From NCBI RefSeq assembly GCF_018991925.1, contig NW_024756966.1:505001-569000 (forward strand): a stretch of 64,000 bases of DNA, given 5' to 3'. The notes under the pieces are model-generated. The model did no database searches. It was not told where the DNA came from and worked only from the letters and a program-made list of their open reading frames with translations. This document shows, piece by piece, positions 54,641 to 64,000 of the stretch. Made by a program: the position numbers and the translations under genes. Origin of the DNA: Homarus americanus (Eukaryota; Arthropoda; Malacostraca; Decapoda; Nephropidae). The first letter of the stretch is position 1. The number at the start of each line of letters is the position of its first letter.

Positions 54641-55548
54641 AGCTAAGACAGGAGACTCAGCAAAAATCATGACTACTGTCTCCTGGGTGACTGGACGCGC
54701 CTCAGGGCTGTCCACCCACTAGGCCAAGCTGAGGTCCTAGAAAGAGAGACTTAGGTAGACTTAAACTAGTGGTTGTATGTCGGTCTGAGGCTGAGTGTGT
54801 GATCTGAGTGTGTGTGTGTGTGTGAACGATTTTTTTGCATAAGAAAAAATGCTCGTACTTTCCGCCTACTGTGCCTTCGTAAAATAGTAAAATAACGATT
54901 AAGTAACACCTCTCAGTTAACGAAATTAACGAATAACAACGCGTAACACTTCGATAAACGAGTCCACGATTACAACCCGATCAAAATACTGATTAATGAT
55001 TGTCTCAGAGGTTGTAATTGAGTTGTTATTATACCGAATGTGAGAAGTTGTTAATATTTATGCCATGGTTATGACACAATTCCCTTTACGTATCTGGTCG
55101 TGTTGGCGTAACATTGACCCGTCTGTCTTGACCTGTCTTGACCTGTCTTGACCTGTCTTTATTCCCTGGTGATGTGGTTTGATAATGTGATTTGGTGATA
55201 GATTGTGAAATTATGATTATATACTTTGTAATACCTGGGGGTTAGTGTACCTATTATGCTTGTGTGTGTGTGTATGTGTGTTATAAAGGCATGATATAAT
55301 GACCGTAAAACACCTTGGCATTATTTATATACCGCGTAAAAACATGATTTAAAAGGAATTATAGAATGTAATAATTCGTGAAATTAAAATACAAAATTAT
55401 ACGTGAAATGGCCATAAATCCTGGGACATTATCATCCATCCTGCGTAAATTACAATGCCTCGTTAAACCGAAAAAAAATATAAAAACATAAAAATCACGT
55501 TATTTACGATTTATGCATAAGAGTTGACAAAGACGGCGGTGCTGGCAA
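54641..55548. other. Unique sequence with short runs
   Basis: GT at 54808-54823. TTGACCTGTCTTGACCTGTC (10-bp unit, about four copies) at 55123-55160. The rest is AT-leaning single copy with no gene. Confidence 0.5.
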
Positions 55549-55940
55549 ATGTCAGGCGGAGGTGATGGTGGTAGTGGTGCTGGTGTCAGGCTCGGTATTA
55601 GAACCATGGGTAAACATCATCTCCCCCCCCCCATAAAGTCTTGGGGGGGAAGAAAAAATCCCGGTCTTATTTTTCTTTTAGTGAATTATCACCCAAGATC
55701 TGTAACTGTCTTGTTCACGTCGCCAAGTCTTATCCTCCATATACCACCAGACCCCGCAAAGCTCACAACCACATCCGGGACTTAGACGACTGTGGTCTTT
55801 ATCGACACATGTGGCATAGCGCCGTGTTGTCCCCTGTCGTGGCCTTATCTACCTGGCCTGGCACAGTGATAATTATTCGTGTGTGGGTAATTATAGGCGT
55901 GGAGGCTAGACCCTTACTTAAGTTCTGAGGTGATTATATA
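55549..55940. other. GC-balanced low-repeat segment with an unrecognised open frame
   Basis: Non-repetitive apart from a C9 run at 55624-55632. The plus strand is open for about 95 codons to 55928. The translation (with a KKKSRSYFSFSELSPK start) matches no family I know. No exon boundaries are evident. A chance frame or a regulatory island. Confidence 0.25.
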
Positions 55941-56566
55941 CCCATGACGCCCCCTAGACACGAGCCCCAGCACCGTCCTCCCATCTCCTCCTAACCTCTC
56001 CCTCCTCCCACCCTGCTACACTCTTGGCTACATTGGGACATATTCTTGATGCCAGTATGCCTCCTCCCCCTTCTCGTCATCTCCTGCCTCTCGTCATCTC
56101 CTGCCTCTCCACCTCCACCTCCCGCCCCTGCTGGCCTGCCCTGCCCGCAGTGTGACCAAGAGGGCTACTTAGGTTAGGCTAGAGTACACGTGTTTTGTCA
56201 TATTTTTTGTAGCATGTGTGTGTGTGTGTGTGTGTGTGAAAAACTAGTGACTTGTGGTTCACGCAGGATTTAAATGTATCTTTTAGAGAAGTAGTTTGTC
56301 TATGCCTGGGCTAACTTACAGTAACCTAACTTAACCGAACCCACTAGAATAACTTAATACAGTGTGTGAGGCAACCCCAGTAACGTGATTACCTGAAGCT
56401 GTAGTAATTAAGGTAATATTTTTAAAGTTGTGTTTACTGTGATGGTCCGACGAACACAGCAGACTTGCTCAAAACTTCCAGCTGTTATTGTTATTAATGT
56501 TAAGGTAATTAGTGCACGGTGCACAGCTGGGGTTTGTTATACGTATATGAGTGTTATTATATCTAT
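55941..56566. other. C/T-rich then unique sequence
   Basis: CCTCC/CATCTCCTGCCTCTCGT words to 56150, with GTCATCTCCTGCCTCTC in tandem near 56076-56107. GT run at 56216-56238. No gene. Confidence 0.55.
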
Positions 56567-56597
56567 CTAACCTAACCTAACCTAACTTAACCTAACA
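56567..56597. repeat. Interstitial telomere-type (CCTAA)6
   Basis: CTAACCTAACCTAACCTAAC then TTAACCTAAC. Confidence 0.9.
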
Positions 56598-56794
56598 TGA
56601 CAGCACCTCGGTATTTAAATCTCGAGTGTAATATCGATGACATTTTGATAGCAAGTTCCGTTCCTTTGTTTAACTTACTCTCACGTTTTCAATTAGAGAA
56701 AAAATTGGCTAACAAGTTGTTTTTGTTTTTTTGGGGGGAAGGGGAATCCACAAGTCCAGATGAGGTGGGGTATAAGAAGTAATGAAAGGTTTGT

Positions 56795-56826
<32 letters not shown>

Positions 56827-57245
56827 TGTTCGTCTGTCTGTCTGTCTCCGGACTTGACCTATCAACACCACTTGGAGCGCCTAATTTGCCAGGCCCAGCT
56901 GTTAAACCCCAACAAGTGTTTACATGACTGTCTTGTCTGGCATAAGAACACCTGCTTGATAAACTTTATATTGCTATAACTTTGGTTTGTTGTTAATGAA
57001 AGATAATTTGGTATTTAAGGTATTCGAATTTATTATTATTCATATATATATATTTTTTTTGGGGGGGGGTAAGTTTCCTGGTGATAAGACCGGTAAGGTG
57101 TACAGATGTTGGGTTTGTTTGGTTTATAATAGTTGTTTACTTTGTGGATGTATGATTATTTATCGTCTTGTTTACTTTGTTTGTATTTGATTTTTTACCT
57201 TCATGTTACTTAATGGAAGGTCTTTTTCTTTAATATGAAATTAGG
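56598..57245. other. Unique sequence with GT/TGTC run
   Basis: GT at 56797-56824, then TCTGTCTGTCTG at 56831-56847. TATATATATATTTTTTTTGGGGGGGGG at 57042-57068. No gene. Confidence 0.6.
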
Positions 57246-57302
57246 TCCTTCCTTCCTTCCTTCCTTCCTTCCTTCCTTCCTTCCTTCCTTCCTTCCTTCC
57301 TT
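57246..57302. repeat. (TTCC)n, ~14 units
   Basis: A perfect TTCC tetranucleotide tract. Confidence 0.97.
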
Positions 57303-57790
57303 ATGGACACGTCAAAGTTTTTTTTTCTTCTCATCTATCAATATTATTTTCGTAATGGCTGATGCCAGTCCTCATTACTACCACGATATCTCTTCATTCT
57401 CTCTCTCTCTCTCCCTCTCTCTTGTGGTGGTCGCCTCGTCCGGCCTAGAAAGCACTTCCAGATATTGGTGCTTGATGTCTCCGTGTCGTGATGGTCGGCC
57501 AAGTGACGCACAACTATGTAATCAACGCCCCTAACGTTCCTCCTGTCCTCCTCACTATCGCTCTATCTTCCTCCCCATTACCCACCCTCCTATACCTCTC
57601 CTCCTCCCCTATCCTTCTTCTTCTCATTCACTTATTCTTTCCCTTTATACTCCACCCCCTCCTTTCTCCTCCTCCATACTTTTCTATTTTTATCTCCTTT
57701 CTTTATACCTGTCTCCTCCTCTCTTGTTTAGCACCATCTCCTCCTTCACCACCATCTTCTCTCCACCACCACCACACCTCCACCACATCT
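57303..57790. repeat. Unique spacer then pyrimidine-rich tract
   Basis: 57303-57535 is single copy with a CT run (57398-57421). 57536-57790 is CCTCCTCC/CACCACC-rich low complexity. Confidence 0.75.
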
Positions 57791-58061
57791 CCTTATACAG
57801 TCCAGCGTCAAGACAATGTTCGCCCCGTGACATTTGGTCATTACCTCTTTCATCAAACTCAAAGATGGTGGACGGCGAAAAAAAACTCTGGGTCACTTAT
57901 CAGATAAATAATTGCGTGAAGACCCTCAATGTCTCCCTCGCCCCCGGTCCCCATTGTCCCTTAAAGGCTAATGGCTAAGGGCTGTTGTCGCTTAGGGGCT
58001 TGGGGGTACCGTGCTAGGAGGTATTTAGTTTGATATGAGGGATAGAAGGGGCAGGATCTTG
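57791..58061. other. Unique, GC-balanced sequence
   Basis: Single copy, no recognised gene. Contains GATGGTGGACGGCGAAAAAAAA, and TAAAGGCTAATGGCTAAGG near 57962. Confidence 0.45.
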
Positions 58062-58985
58062 GTTTAGGATTTAGGGTCGAGGTCCAGTGGTGGGATGGGT
58101 CCAGGGTCCAGTGTGAGGATTAGGGTCGAGGTCCAGTGGTGTGAGGATTTAGGGGTCAAGGGTCCAGTGGTGTGAGGACTTAGGGCGAGGGTCCAGTGGT
58201 GTGGAGATGGGGTCAGGTGGAGTAGTCGAGGTCCAGGGTGGGAGGATTTAGGGGCCAGGGTCCAGTGGTGTGGATTTAGGGGTCAAGGGTCCAGTGGTGT
58301 GAGGATTAGGGCTGGTCCAGTGGTGTGAGGATGAGGCAGGCCAGTGGTGAGGATTTAGGGTGGGTCCATTGGTGTGAGGATTTAGGGGTCAAGGGTCCAT
58401 TGGTGTGAGGACTTGGGAGGGTCTATGGTCCAGTGATGTTAATTTGGTGGTCCTTGGATCCAGTGGCGTAAGTCTTGGGACAGCCAGTGGTGTAGGACTT
58501 CGGAGTGGAGGTCAGCCAGGGTGGGCAGGTGTAGACTTGGAGGAGGTGGGGACTCAGGGGAGGCCAGTGTGTAGGACTTCAGGAGGGAGGTCAGCGTGTG
58601 TAGGATCAGGAGGTGGAGGTCAGCCAGTGGTGTAGGACTTCAGGAGGAGGTCAGCCAGTGGTGTAGGGACTTCAGGAGGTGTGAGGTCAGCCAGGTAGGG
58701 ACTCAGGAGGTGTGAGGTCAGCCAGTGTAGGACTCAGGAGGTGTGAGTCAGGTGGGACTCAGGAGGTGGAGGCGGGTGGACTCAGGAGGTGTGAGGCTGA
58801 GTGGTGGACTGGAGGTGTGAGGTCAGCCAGTGGTGGACTCAGGAGGTGTGAGGTCAGCCAGTGGTGTAGGACTTCAGGAGGTGTGAGGTCAGCCAGTGGT
58901 GTAGGACTTCAGGAGGTGTGAGGTCAGCTGGTGTGTAGGACTTCAGGAGGTGTGAGGTCAGGTGATGGAGGACTTCAGAAGGTCT
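58062..58985. repeat. Composite minisatellite of two related ~30-34 bp units
   Basis: 58062-58440 repeats GAGGATTTAGGGGTCAAGGG plus TCCAGTGGTGT. 58440-58985 repeats GTAGGACTTCAGGAGGTGTG plus AGGTCAGCCAGTG. The units share CCAGTGGTGTRRGAYTTMRG, so one family probably gave rise to the other. Units between about 58190 and 58830 lose single bases irregularly, while those at both edges are intact. Confidence 0.95.
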
Positions 58986-59250
58986 AGGGCGGCGTGAGGT
59001 GTGCAATCAAGGATCATTTAAGTACCTGGGCAGAGTGGTGTAATTACTCATATACGGGTTAATTACCATCATCAGGTTGGGAGCATTACAGGTGTAGAAC
59101 TCCGGTTAGGCCTCGCTTATCCGTACACTGGGTAGAACTCGTCCCACTTATACGACTATTTGAGTCAGTCGTTTCTCTCAGTTATTCGGCATCATTTAAA
59201 TTAATCCGGTATGTTGAAGAGATGAGTGACAGGAAATTAATTAAATGTTT
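58986..59250. other. Unique sequence
   Basis: Single copy, no gene. Confidence 0.45.
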
Positions 59251-59345
59251 CATCTATCTGTCTGTCTCTGTCTGTCTCTGTCTATGTCTGTCTGTCTGTC
59301 TGTCTCTGTCTATGTCTGTCTGTCTATATCTATTTATCTATCTCA
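59251..59345. repeat. TCTGTCTGTCTATG repeat
   Basis: CTGT/CTAT tetranucleotides with a 28-30-bp higher-order period (CTGTCTCTGTCTATGTCTGT). Confidence 0.92.
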
Positions 59346-59688
59346 TTGTGAATATATTTGACTCACTTTGTTTATGTTTCAGGTAAGACCATGTCCATAA
59401 TAGTAAATAGAGAGATTATTATTTTTTTGTTTTGTTGTTTATGTTTTTTTTGTGTCTTCGCCCTTCGTTTGGTATCAGGATGAAGGAGGAAAAAGAATGA
59501 ATGGTGGATGGAATGTTGGAGGGGATAAGGGAAGAAAAAGGGTGGAAGGGGACGGAAAAGGACGGGATGTGGAACGGGGATGGTAATGAAGAAGAAGAGA
59601 AAGGGATGAGGGAGGTAAAAGGAAAGATTAGAGGAGGGAAGGGAGAGGAGAGGGTTGAGGTGTTGCTGGTTAACAACGTGTGTGGTTT
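59346..59688. other. Unique, then purine-rich sequence
   Basis: 59475-59655 is purine-rich (GGAGGGGATAAGGGAAG-like). No gene. Confidence 0.5.
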
Positions 59689-59712
59689 GTGTGTGTGTGT
59701 GTGTGTGTGTGT
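59689..59712. repeat. (GT)n, 12 units
   Basis: A short perfect GT tract. Confidence 0.93.
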
Positions 59713-60390
59713 GACCCCCATTACGAGAGAGAACATTGCGTCTCTCACCCAATCAAATTAGGTCAAGATCTTGTTAAGGCATAGTGAACCAGTGTCATTT
59801 TGATGCCTTTCAGTACCTATAGTTTTTGTTGTTACTGTAGTTGTGTTATGAAATGTTATGTGGATAATTAATGTACACACCTTTGAGGATCCTGACCCAG
59901 ATCTGTCCCTCACACTGCGTATGAGGGGGAGGTGGAGTGACTGTGGTTGATAAAGTAATAGGGTCTGTTGTTGGACTCGGAGGGTTGATTTGGGGATTGG
60001 GTGATGACTGCGTTTATGATTAGGATAATGATGATGATACATTACTAATGATATGATAATAATAACTTAGTAAATATTAATGTGGAAATATTAATGACGA
60101 AGGTTATTATTATTATTGTACTGTTGTTTGTTGCTTAATATGTGAAGATATTCTTGTAATGCAAATGAATAAGTTTATATCCTATCTTTTGGGTTGACAA
60201 GGAATTACTATCCCTATTTAAACACCAACTACCAATTACCGTGACAGCAGTAGTTTACAGGTGTTAGTTAAGATGTAACGATGTGTAGTGACGTCCCGGG
60301 ATGCTGAGGTCCTCTCTGGTCTGTACTCTATGTCTGTCAATCACCGTCTGTTTGAGTGGGCTAACTACAATGGGGATGGGTATTGGGAGG
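59713..60390. other. Unique AT-leaning sequence
   Basis: Single copy with GATGATGATAC and AATAATAATA words near 60025-60070. No gene. Confidence 0.45.
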
Positions 60391-60445
60391 GTTAGGTTAG
60401 TGGCTAGGCTAGGTTAGGTTAGTTGGTTAGGTTAGGTTAGGTTGG
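60391..60445. repeat. Interstitial (TTAGG)n, imperfect
   Basis: GTTAGGTTAGTGGCTAGGCTA then GGTTAGGTTAGG, telomere-type pentamers with a few substitutions. Confidence 0.9.
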
Positions 60446-60469
60446 CAGGAGGATGTGTTACTTTTCCAA

Positions 60470-60635
60470 CTTGCTGCCATCCTCCCCATCCCACCTCTTC
60501 CATCTCCCTTTTCCCCGACACACTTCTTTCCCTTTCCTCGTCACCTCTTCCTCTTCCTCTTCTTCCAATCCCCTCTTTTCTCCCTCCCCCTCTTCTCTCC
60601 CCTTCTTCCCTCCCCCCATCCCTTCCAGACTTATT
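60470..60635. repeat. Pyrimidine-rich tract
   Basis: CCTCTTCCTCTTCC and CCCTCCCCC words. All three frames are open and low complexity. Confidence 0.9.
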
Positions 60636-60805
60636 GGACTCCTCGTTATTGAAATCCGCCAATCACAAGTCGCCTATGCCCGCCTGGATTAGGGGTTGCC
60701 AGGCGGTGAATATTACAGGATTAACCATTGTAAAGTGCCTGAGTTGCTCGTCTGTGCTGTGGCGTTGAGGAGTCACTTTGTTCCCTCCTCCTCCTCTTAG
60801 TCGTT

Positions 60806-60807
60806 TG

Positions 60808-60851
<44 letters not shown>

Positions 60852-61018
60852 AATGTATAAGAGAGAGAGTGAGAGAATGATTGAAAGTCGTAGAGAGTGA
60901 AAGATAAAGAAAGAATGAACAATAAGCATGAATGAACGCGTAAATGTATGTATGTACTGTATGTATGTATGTATGTATGTATGTATGTATGTATGTATGT
61001 ATGTATGTATGTATGTAT
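60806..61018. repeat. (GT)n, (GA)n, degenerate GA and (TATG)n
   Basis: GT to 60820, GA at 60821-60847, scattered GAGAGTGA to 60910, TATG at 60946-61018 with one ACTG break at 60957. Confidence 0.95.
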
Positions 61019-61318
61019 TGTAATCATATCGTCAACACACGGGAGACAATGGTACGCCGCCAACATCAATTGAGGTAATTTTTGCTCTCTCATAGGTTGG
61101 TTGTCGCCCCAAGCAGCGTGACTAAACATCTTTCAACAAGGTCAAGGTCATAGAGACAGGTCATGAGGAGCTGTTGTGTGATTGGCTGATTGCAGATGTA
61201 GAGTAGTTTATCCCCCCATCTCCCCTCACCTCCCCACAACCTTCCCCTCTATACTCCTCCCCATATCAAGTAACATAGTCTCCTCTCTCTCTCTACGGCC
61301 CCTACTTCGACCCAGGCT

Positions 61319-61354
<36 letters not shown>

Positions 61355-61619
61355 AGGTATTCCACCCTCAGACACTTTATAATGAGTGATGTCAGCCATT
61401 TTGGACTAGGTGGCGGGGTTAGTTGTGTCAAGACGTGACAGGTGAAGGTTATATATACCGTCTAACCTCACCCCTCTGTCTCTTCTTGTTCTGTGTCGTT
61501 TACTTTCTTCTCTGTCTGTCTGTATGTTGGATGTGTTTGTTTCTGTCTGTCTATGTGTTTTTATTTGTTAGTTCTGTATTTTTTTGTTTGGTTTATTTGT
61601 GTGTTTAATTATGAGGTGG

Positions 61620-61620
<1 letters not shown>
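61019..61620. other. Unique sequence with a (GT)n tract
   Basis: GT at 61320-61353. 61460-61610 is T/G-rich with TGTCTGTCTG runs. No gene. Confidence 0.55.

Positions 61621-61649
<29 letters not shown>
61621..61649. repeat. (CT)n, 14 units
   Basis: A perfect CT tract. Confidence 0.95.
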
Positions 61650-61650
<1 letters not shown>

Positions 61651-61820
61651 TCAGTGTATCCATTCTGTTTGTTTGTTTGTTTGTACCTCTGGCGTTTGTC
61701 TGTCTGTCCCTCTTCCGTCACCTTCACTGTCCACTACACCATCGGCAGACAGTTCTTCACCCTCTCAAACCCTGAACTTAAGAGGAACACAAAATAATAC
61801 TTAACACAACACGTATTTAA

Positions 61821-62354
61821 TATCTCCCCATCCTCTCTCTTGGGTTCATACAAAGGAGTGTTAGATACAAGACTAGCGAGGTCATCTTAAAACTATATCT
61901 TGCTCTTGTGAGACCTCACTTGGATTACGCAGTTCAATTCTGGCCACCGTACTACAGAATGGATATAGAATCCTTGGAAAAATTTCAGAGGAGAATGACA
62001 AGGCTAATCCCCGGCATTAGGAACCTTGAGTACAGAGACAGGTTAAAGCATCTTAATCTGCACTCCCTCGAGAGACGTAGAGTGAAGGGCGATTTGATAG
62101 AGGTGTATAAATGGAAGTCAGGGCTGAACAAAGGGGACATTACAAAGGTACTCAAACTATCCAACCAGGAGCGAACTCGTAATAATGGTTTTAAATTAGA
62201 CAAATTTAGATTTAGGCGCGAAATAGGTAAACATTGGTTTGGAAATATAGTGGACGAGTGGAACAAGTTACCAAATATCATCATTAACTAGAATACGCTG
62301 GATAGCTTCAAACATAGGTTGGATGGATCTATGAGCAATAGGGGTTGGGTGTAA
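61821..62354 (+). pseudogene. CR1-type non-LTR retrotransposon reverse transcriptase, C-terminal fragment
   Basis: The frame opens after TAA (61818-61820) and shows LGFIQRSVRYK (from 61839), then LALVRPHLDYAVQFWPPYYR, DIESLEKFQRRMTRLIPG, RLKHLNLHSLERRRVKGDL and HWFGNIVDEWNKLPN. This is the segment following the reverse transcriptase domain in CR1/jockey-like ORF2 proteins. In the intact protein it follows the endonuclease and the RT palm, both absent here, so the copy is 5'-truncated. A TAG at 62289-62291 interrupts the frame. Reading continues with NTLDSFKHRLD, the usual family terminus, to TAA at 62352-62354. It is therefore a dead copy. The first residues before about 61836 may be host DNA. 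Confidence 0.9.
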
Positions 62355-62420
62355 ATGGGACTGCCCAGTATGGGCCAATAGACCCGCTGCAGTTTCCTCC
62401 ATTCTTATGTTCTTATGTTC
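61836..62420 (+). mobile_element. 5'-truncated CR1-type element with 3' UTR and TTCTTATG tail
   Basis: The coding remnant is followed directly by a short 3' UTR (62355-62400) and a tail of about two and a half TTCTTATG units (62402-62420). An 8-bp 3' repeat instead of poly(A) is a hallmark of CR1/L2-type elements. The same 3' end occurs at 23848-23912. No clear target-site duplication is visible. Confidence 0.85.
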
Positions 62421-62875
62421 TCTCTTTCTCTAATGGCTACCTCTCCTCCTTCCTCCTCCTCCTCTTCTTCTCTTCCTCCTCCTCCCTCCCCTCTCCTTTT
62501 CACCACCGTTTCTTCTCCACCACCCTGTTCCCCTCCCCCCCCTCCCTCCTTCTTATAACCTTCCCTGGGTGGCACTTATTACTCAAACACTCTTAATTGT
62601 CTCCTCATTCCACCCTCGTGTTTCTCACTGCCATTATATGTCATCTGTCATCATTATTAATCCCAGCCATCATTTCTTATCCCCGGACCCCCTTAATCGC
62701 CGCTGCACTAATGCACACCGCGAATTAGACCCGACTGGAAATTAACCTGCTATTAACCTTGCGCGAGGGACACACACACACACAACCTTGATGGTGATGA
62801 TGATGTGCAAGATGATGGTGATAATGGTGGTGGTGTTATCTAGGTTGATGATGAGATGTGGAGGTTCATCCTGCC
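62421..62875. other. Pyrimidine-rich patch then unique sequence
   Basis: CCTCCTCCTCTTCTTC at about 62444-62490 and CCCCCCCTCCC near 62535. 62690-62770 is GC-balanced with GCGAATTAGACC and AAATTAACC. GATGGTGATGATGATG at about 62790-62806. No gene. Confidence 0.5.
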
Positions 62876-63062
62876 CCCTCACCCTAACCTGATCCACACC
62901 CTCACCCACACCTCACCTTTATCCACACCCTCACCCACACCCCACCCTCACCTTCATCCACACCCTCACCCCACTCTCACCCTCACCTCCATACCCACAC
63001 CTCACCCCCACCCCACCCTCACCTTCACCCCACACCTCACCCCCACGAATCCATCCCCACTA
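62876..63062. repeat. C-rich minisatellite, CCACACCCTCACCC
   Basis: ATCCACACCCTCACCCACAC and CCCCACCCTCACCTTCA units in about ten diverged copies. Confidence 0.88.
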
Positions 63063-63490
63063 CCCACTGATCTACTTCCCTCACCATAAACATTTACCAT
63101 TCCTCCCCCCACCAGCCTCCAGTCCCTAACCTAACCTAACCTTCCCCTCTGTTACATTAAGCTGGTCTTGTGAGTAGCTGTAACGATGTTGTATTGTGTA
63201 AAACGACAAATTCCTCCTGGGTTACCTTCCTCCTGCTCCTCCTCCATACTCTTTGTCCCTCACCCACCATTAGCCCCTCTCTTCCCCTCCTTCCTTCACC
63301 ATAAACACACACCATTCTACCCTCACTATAGCACCATCACTTACTACCATTATTTTTTCTCCCTCACAGTATAGACACATCAAGCCTCCCCTACTGTCAC
63401 CCTACCAATAATCCCGCCCTTTCTACATGCTACCCCACAACCCTACCCCCTCTCCCCTTCCCCTTCCCCCCTCCCCTTCCCCATCCCCGC
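63063..63490. other. C/T-rich sequence with (CCTAA)3
   Basis: Telomere-type CCTAACCTAACCTAACC at 63125-63142. CCCCTTCCCC words at 63450-63485. No gene. Confidence 0.6.
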
Positions 63491-63642
63491 AGTAACTGGA
63501 GGAGACGGGCCTGCGTCCCACAGGCCTCTATCCTGTGTAATTATTCACAGCCAGGTGAGTATCCTAATTATCGCTTAGACACCTGGCATACCTGACTGGT
63601 CTCGTAGGCCTCATAGACAGGTCCGGGGGCTCACATCCATCG

Positions 63643-63699
63643 TGACGTCATGCTTGCCTCACCTGTCATGACGTCACGACCTCACCTGTCATGACGTTA
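63643..63699. promoter_or_regulatory. Cluster of three CRE-type motifs in a tandem context
   Basis: TGACGTCA at 63643-63650, TGACGTCA at 63669-63676 and TGACGTTA at 63692-63699. Between them lies the shared word CCTCACCTGTCA, so a unit of about 23-26 bp combining a CREB/ATF palindrome and a CACCTG E-box appears two to three times. Binding is inferred from consensus only. The arrangement may merely be a young tandem repeat. Confidence 0.5.
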
Positions 63700-64000
63700 T
63701 GGATTTGTGTACTCTGATTATTTCTGTTATAATTTCTCTGTTTACATTATTTTGTTTACGGAATTTCTCAGCGAGTAAACATGAGAAACATTTTTGTATT
63801 GATTCTCGTGTGTTGCGTTGGCAGCCTTAAGTAATGTGTTGGTGTATGTTATTACCGTAAAGTGACCGTCAGCCAAACCCAAGTTCTGGAGAGTAAATTA
63901 TAACGTATTATTTCTCAGAACCTGTCGGTCATAAGCCTGTATGAAACATGATCACGACCTGTATTTACACGTGATCCACTGATGGCTGGGTGTACTAAGA
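63700..64000. other. Unique AT-leaning sequence to the window end
   Basis: Single copy. No gene, RNA or repeat is recognised. Confidence 0.45.

Noticed and set aside
61985..62284. Minus-strand frame of ~99 codons over the CR1 fragment
   Set aside because: It is antisense to the recognisable reverse transcriptase frame, which fully explains the region.
62345..62596. Plus-strand frame starting inside the CR1 3' UTR
   Set aside because: It overlaps the retroelement's 3' UTR and tail in another frame and then runs into pyrimidine-rich DNA.

Overview
The window reads as non-coding eukaryotic DNA from an arthropod, most likely a decapod crustacean. That is an inference from four things. Short microsatellites of almost every type (GT/CA, CT/GA, AAT/TTA, AT, GATA, GACA, TATG, CTTC) are extremely dense. 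The arthropod telomere word TTAGG/CCTAA occurs as several short interstitial arrays. There is a CR1-type non-LTR retrotransposon remnant with an 8-bp 3' tail repeat. There are tRNA-derived SINE-like copies. I could not recognise any complete protein-coding gene. Nearly every long open frame is a translation of a tandem repeat or a pyrimidine-rich tract, and the only frame resembling a known protein family is the 5'-truncated, stop-interrupted CR1 reverse transcriptase C-terminus near 61.82-62.35 kb.

Layout. 0-9.5 kb: CT tracts, a roughly 28-bp array (0.94-1.59 kb), a pyrimidine/G-rich block (1.6-2.9 kb), two clean minisatellites (25-bp x 11 at 4.98 kb; 30-bp at 5.94 kb) and a repeat-free island at 6.74-7.03 kb. 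9.5-18.5 kb: TTA tracts, a SINE-like copy on the minus strand (10.7 kb), an array of splice-donor-like units (11.6 kb), a 369-bp TA-flanked MITE whose left terminal repeat is amplified seven-fold (16.2-16.5 kb), and a second SINE-like copy (17.8 kb). 18.5-32 kb: AAT and GT tracts, minisatellites (19.2, 20.9, 23.7, 30.4, 31.9 kb), a CR1 3' tail (23.85 kb), decayed tandem repeats (25.1 and 27.0 kb), and a solo relative of the MITE end (30.3 kb). 32-47.6 kb: repeat-poor islands rich in homeodomain cores, a 22-bp array (34.5 kb), a roughly 900-bp GTGTAGGG array (40.9-41.8 kb), trinucleotide CCA/CCT DNA (42.6-43.0 kb), and TTAGG repeats (43.9 kb). 47.6-64 kb: further arrays, a pair of inverted repeats (52.7-53.0 kb), a roughly 920-bp composite array (58.1-59.0 kb), the CR1 fragment (61.8-62.4 kb) and a CRE-motif cluster (63.6 kb).

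No gene network can be described. The biology on view is repeat birth and decay: SINE, CR1 and MITE insertions, local amplification of 15-30-bp units (one from a transposon end), and many partly eroded arrays. Between the repeats lie 100-300-bp islands that could be conserved regulatory DNA near, or within an intron of, a gene outside the window. That last point is untested inference.
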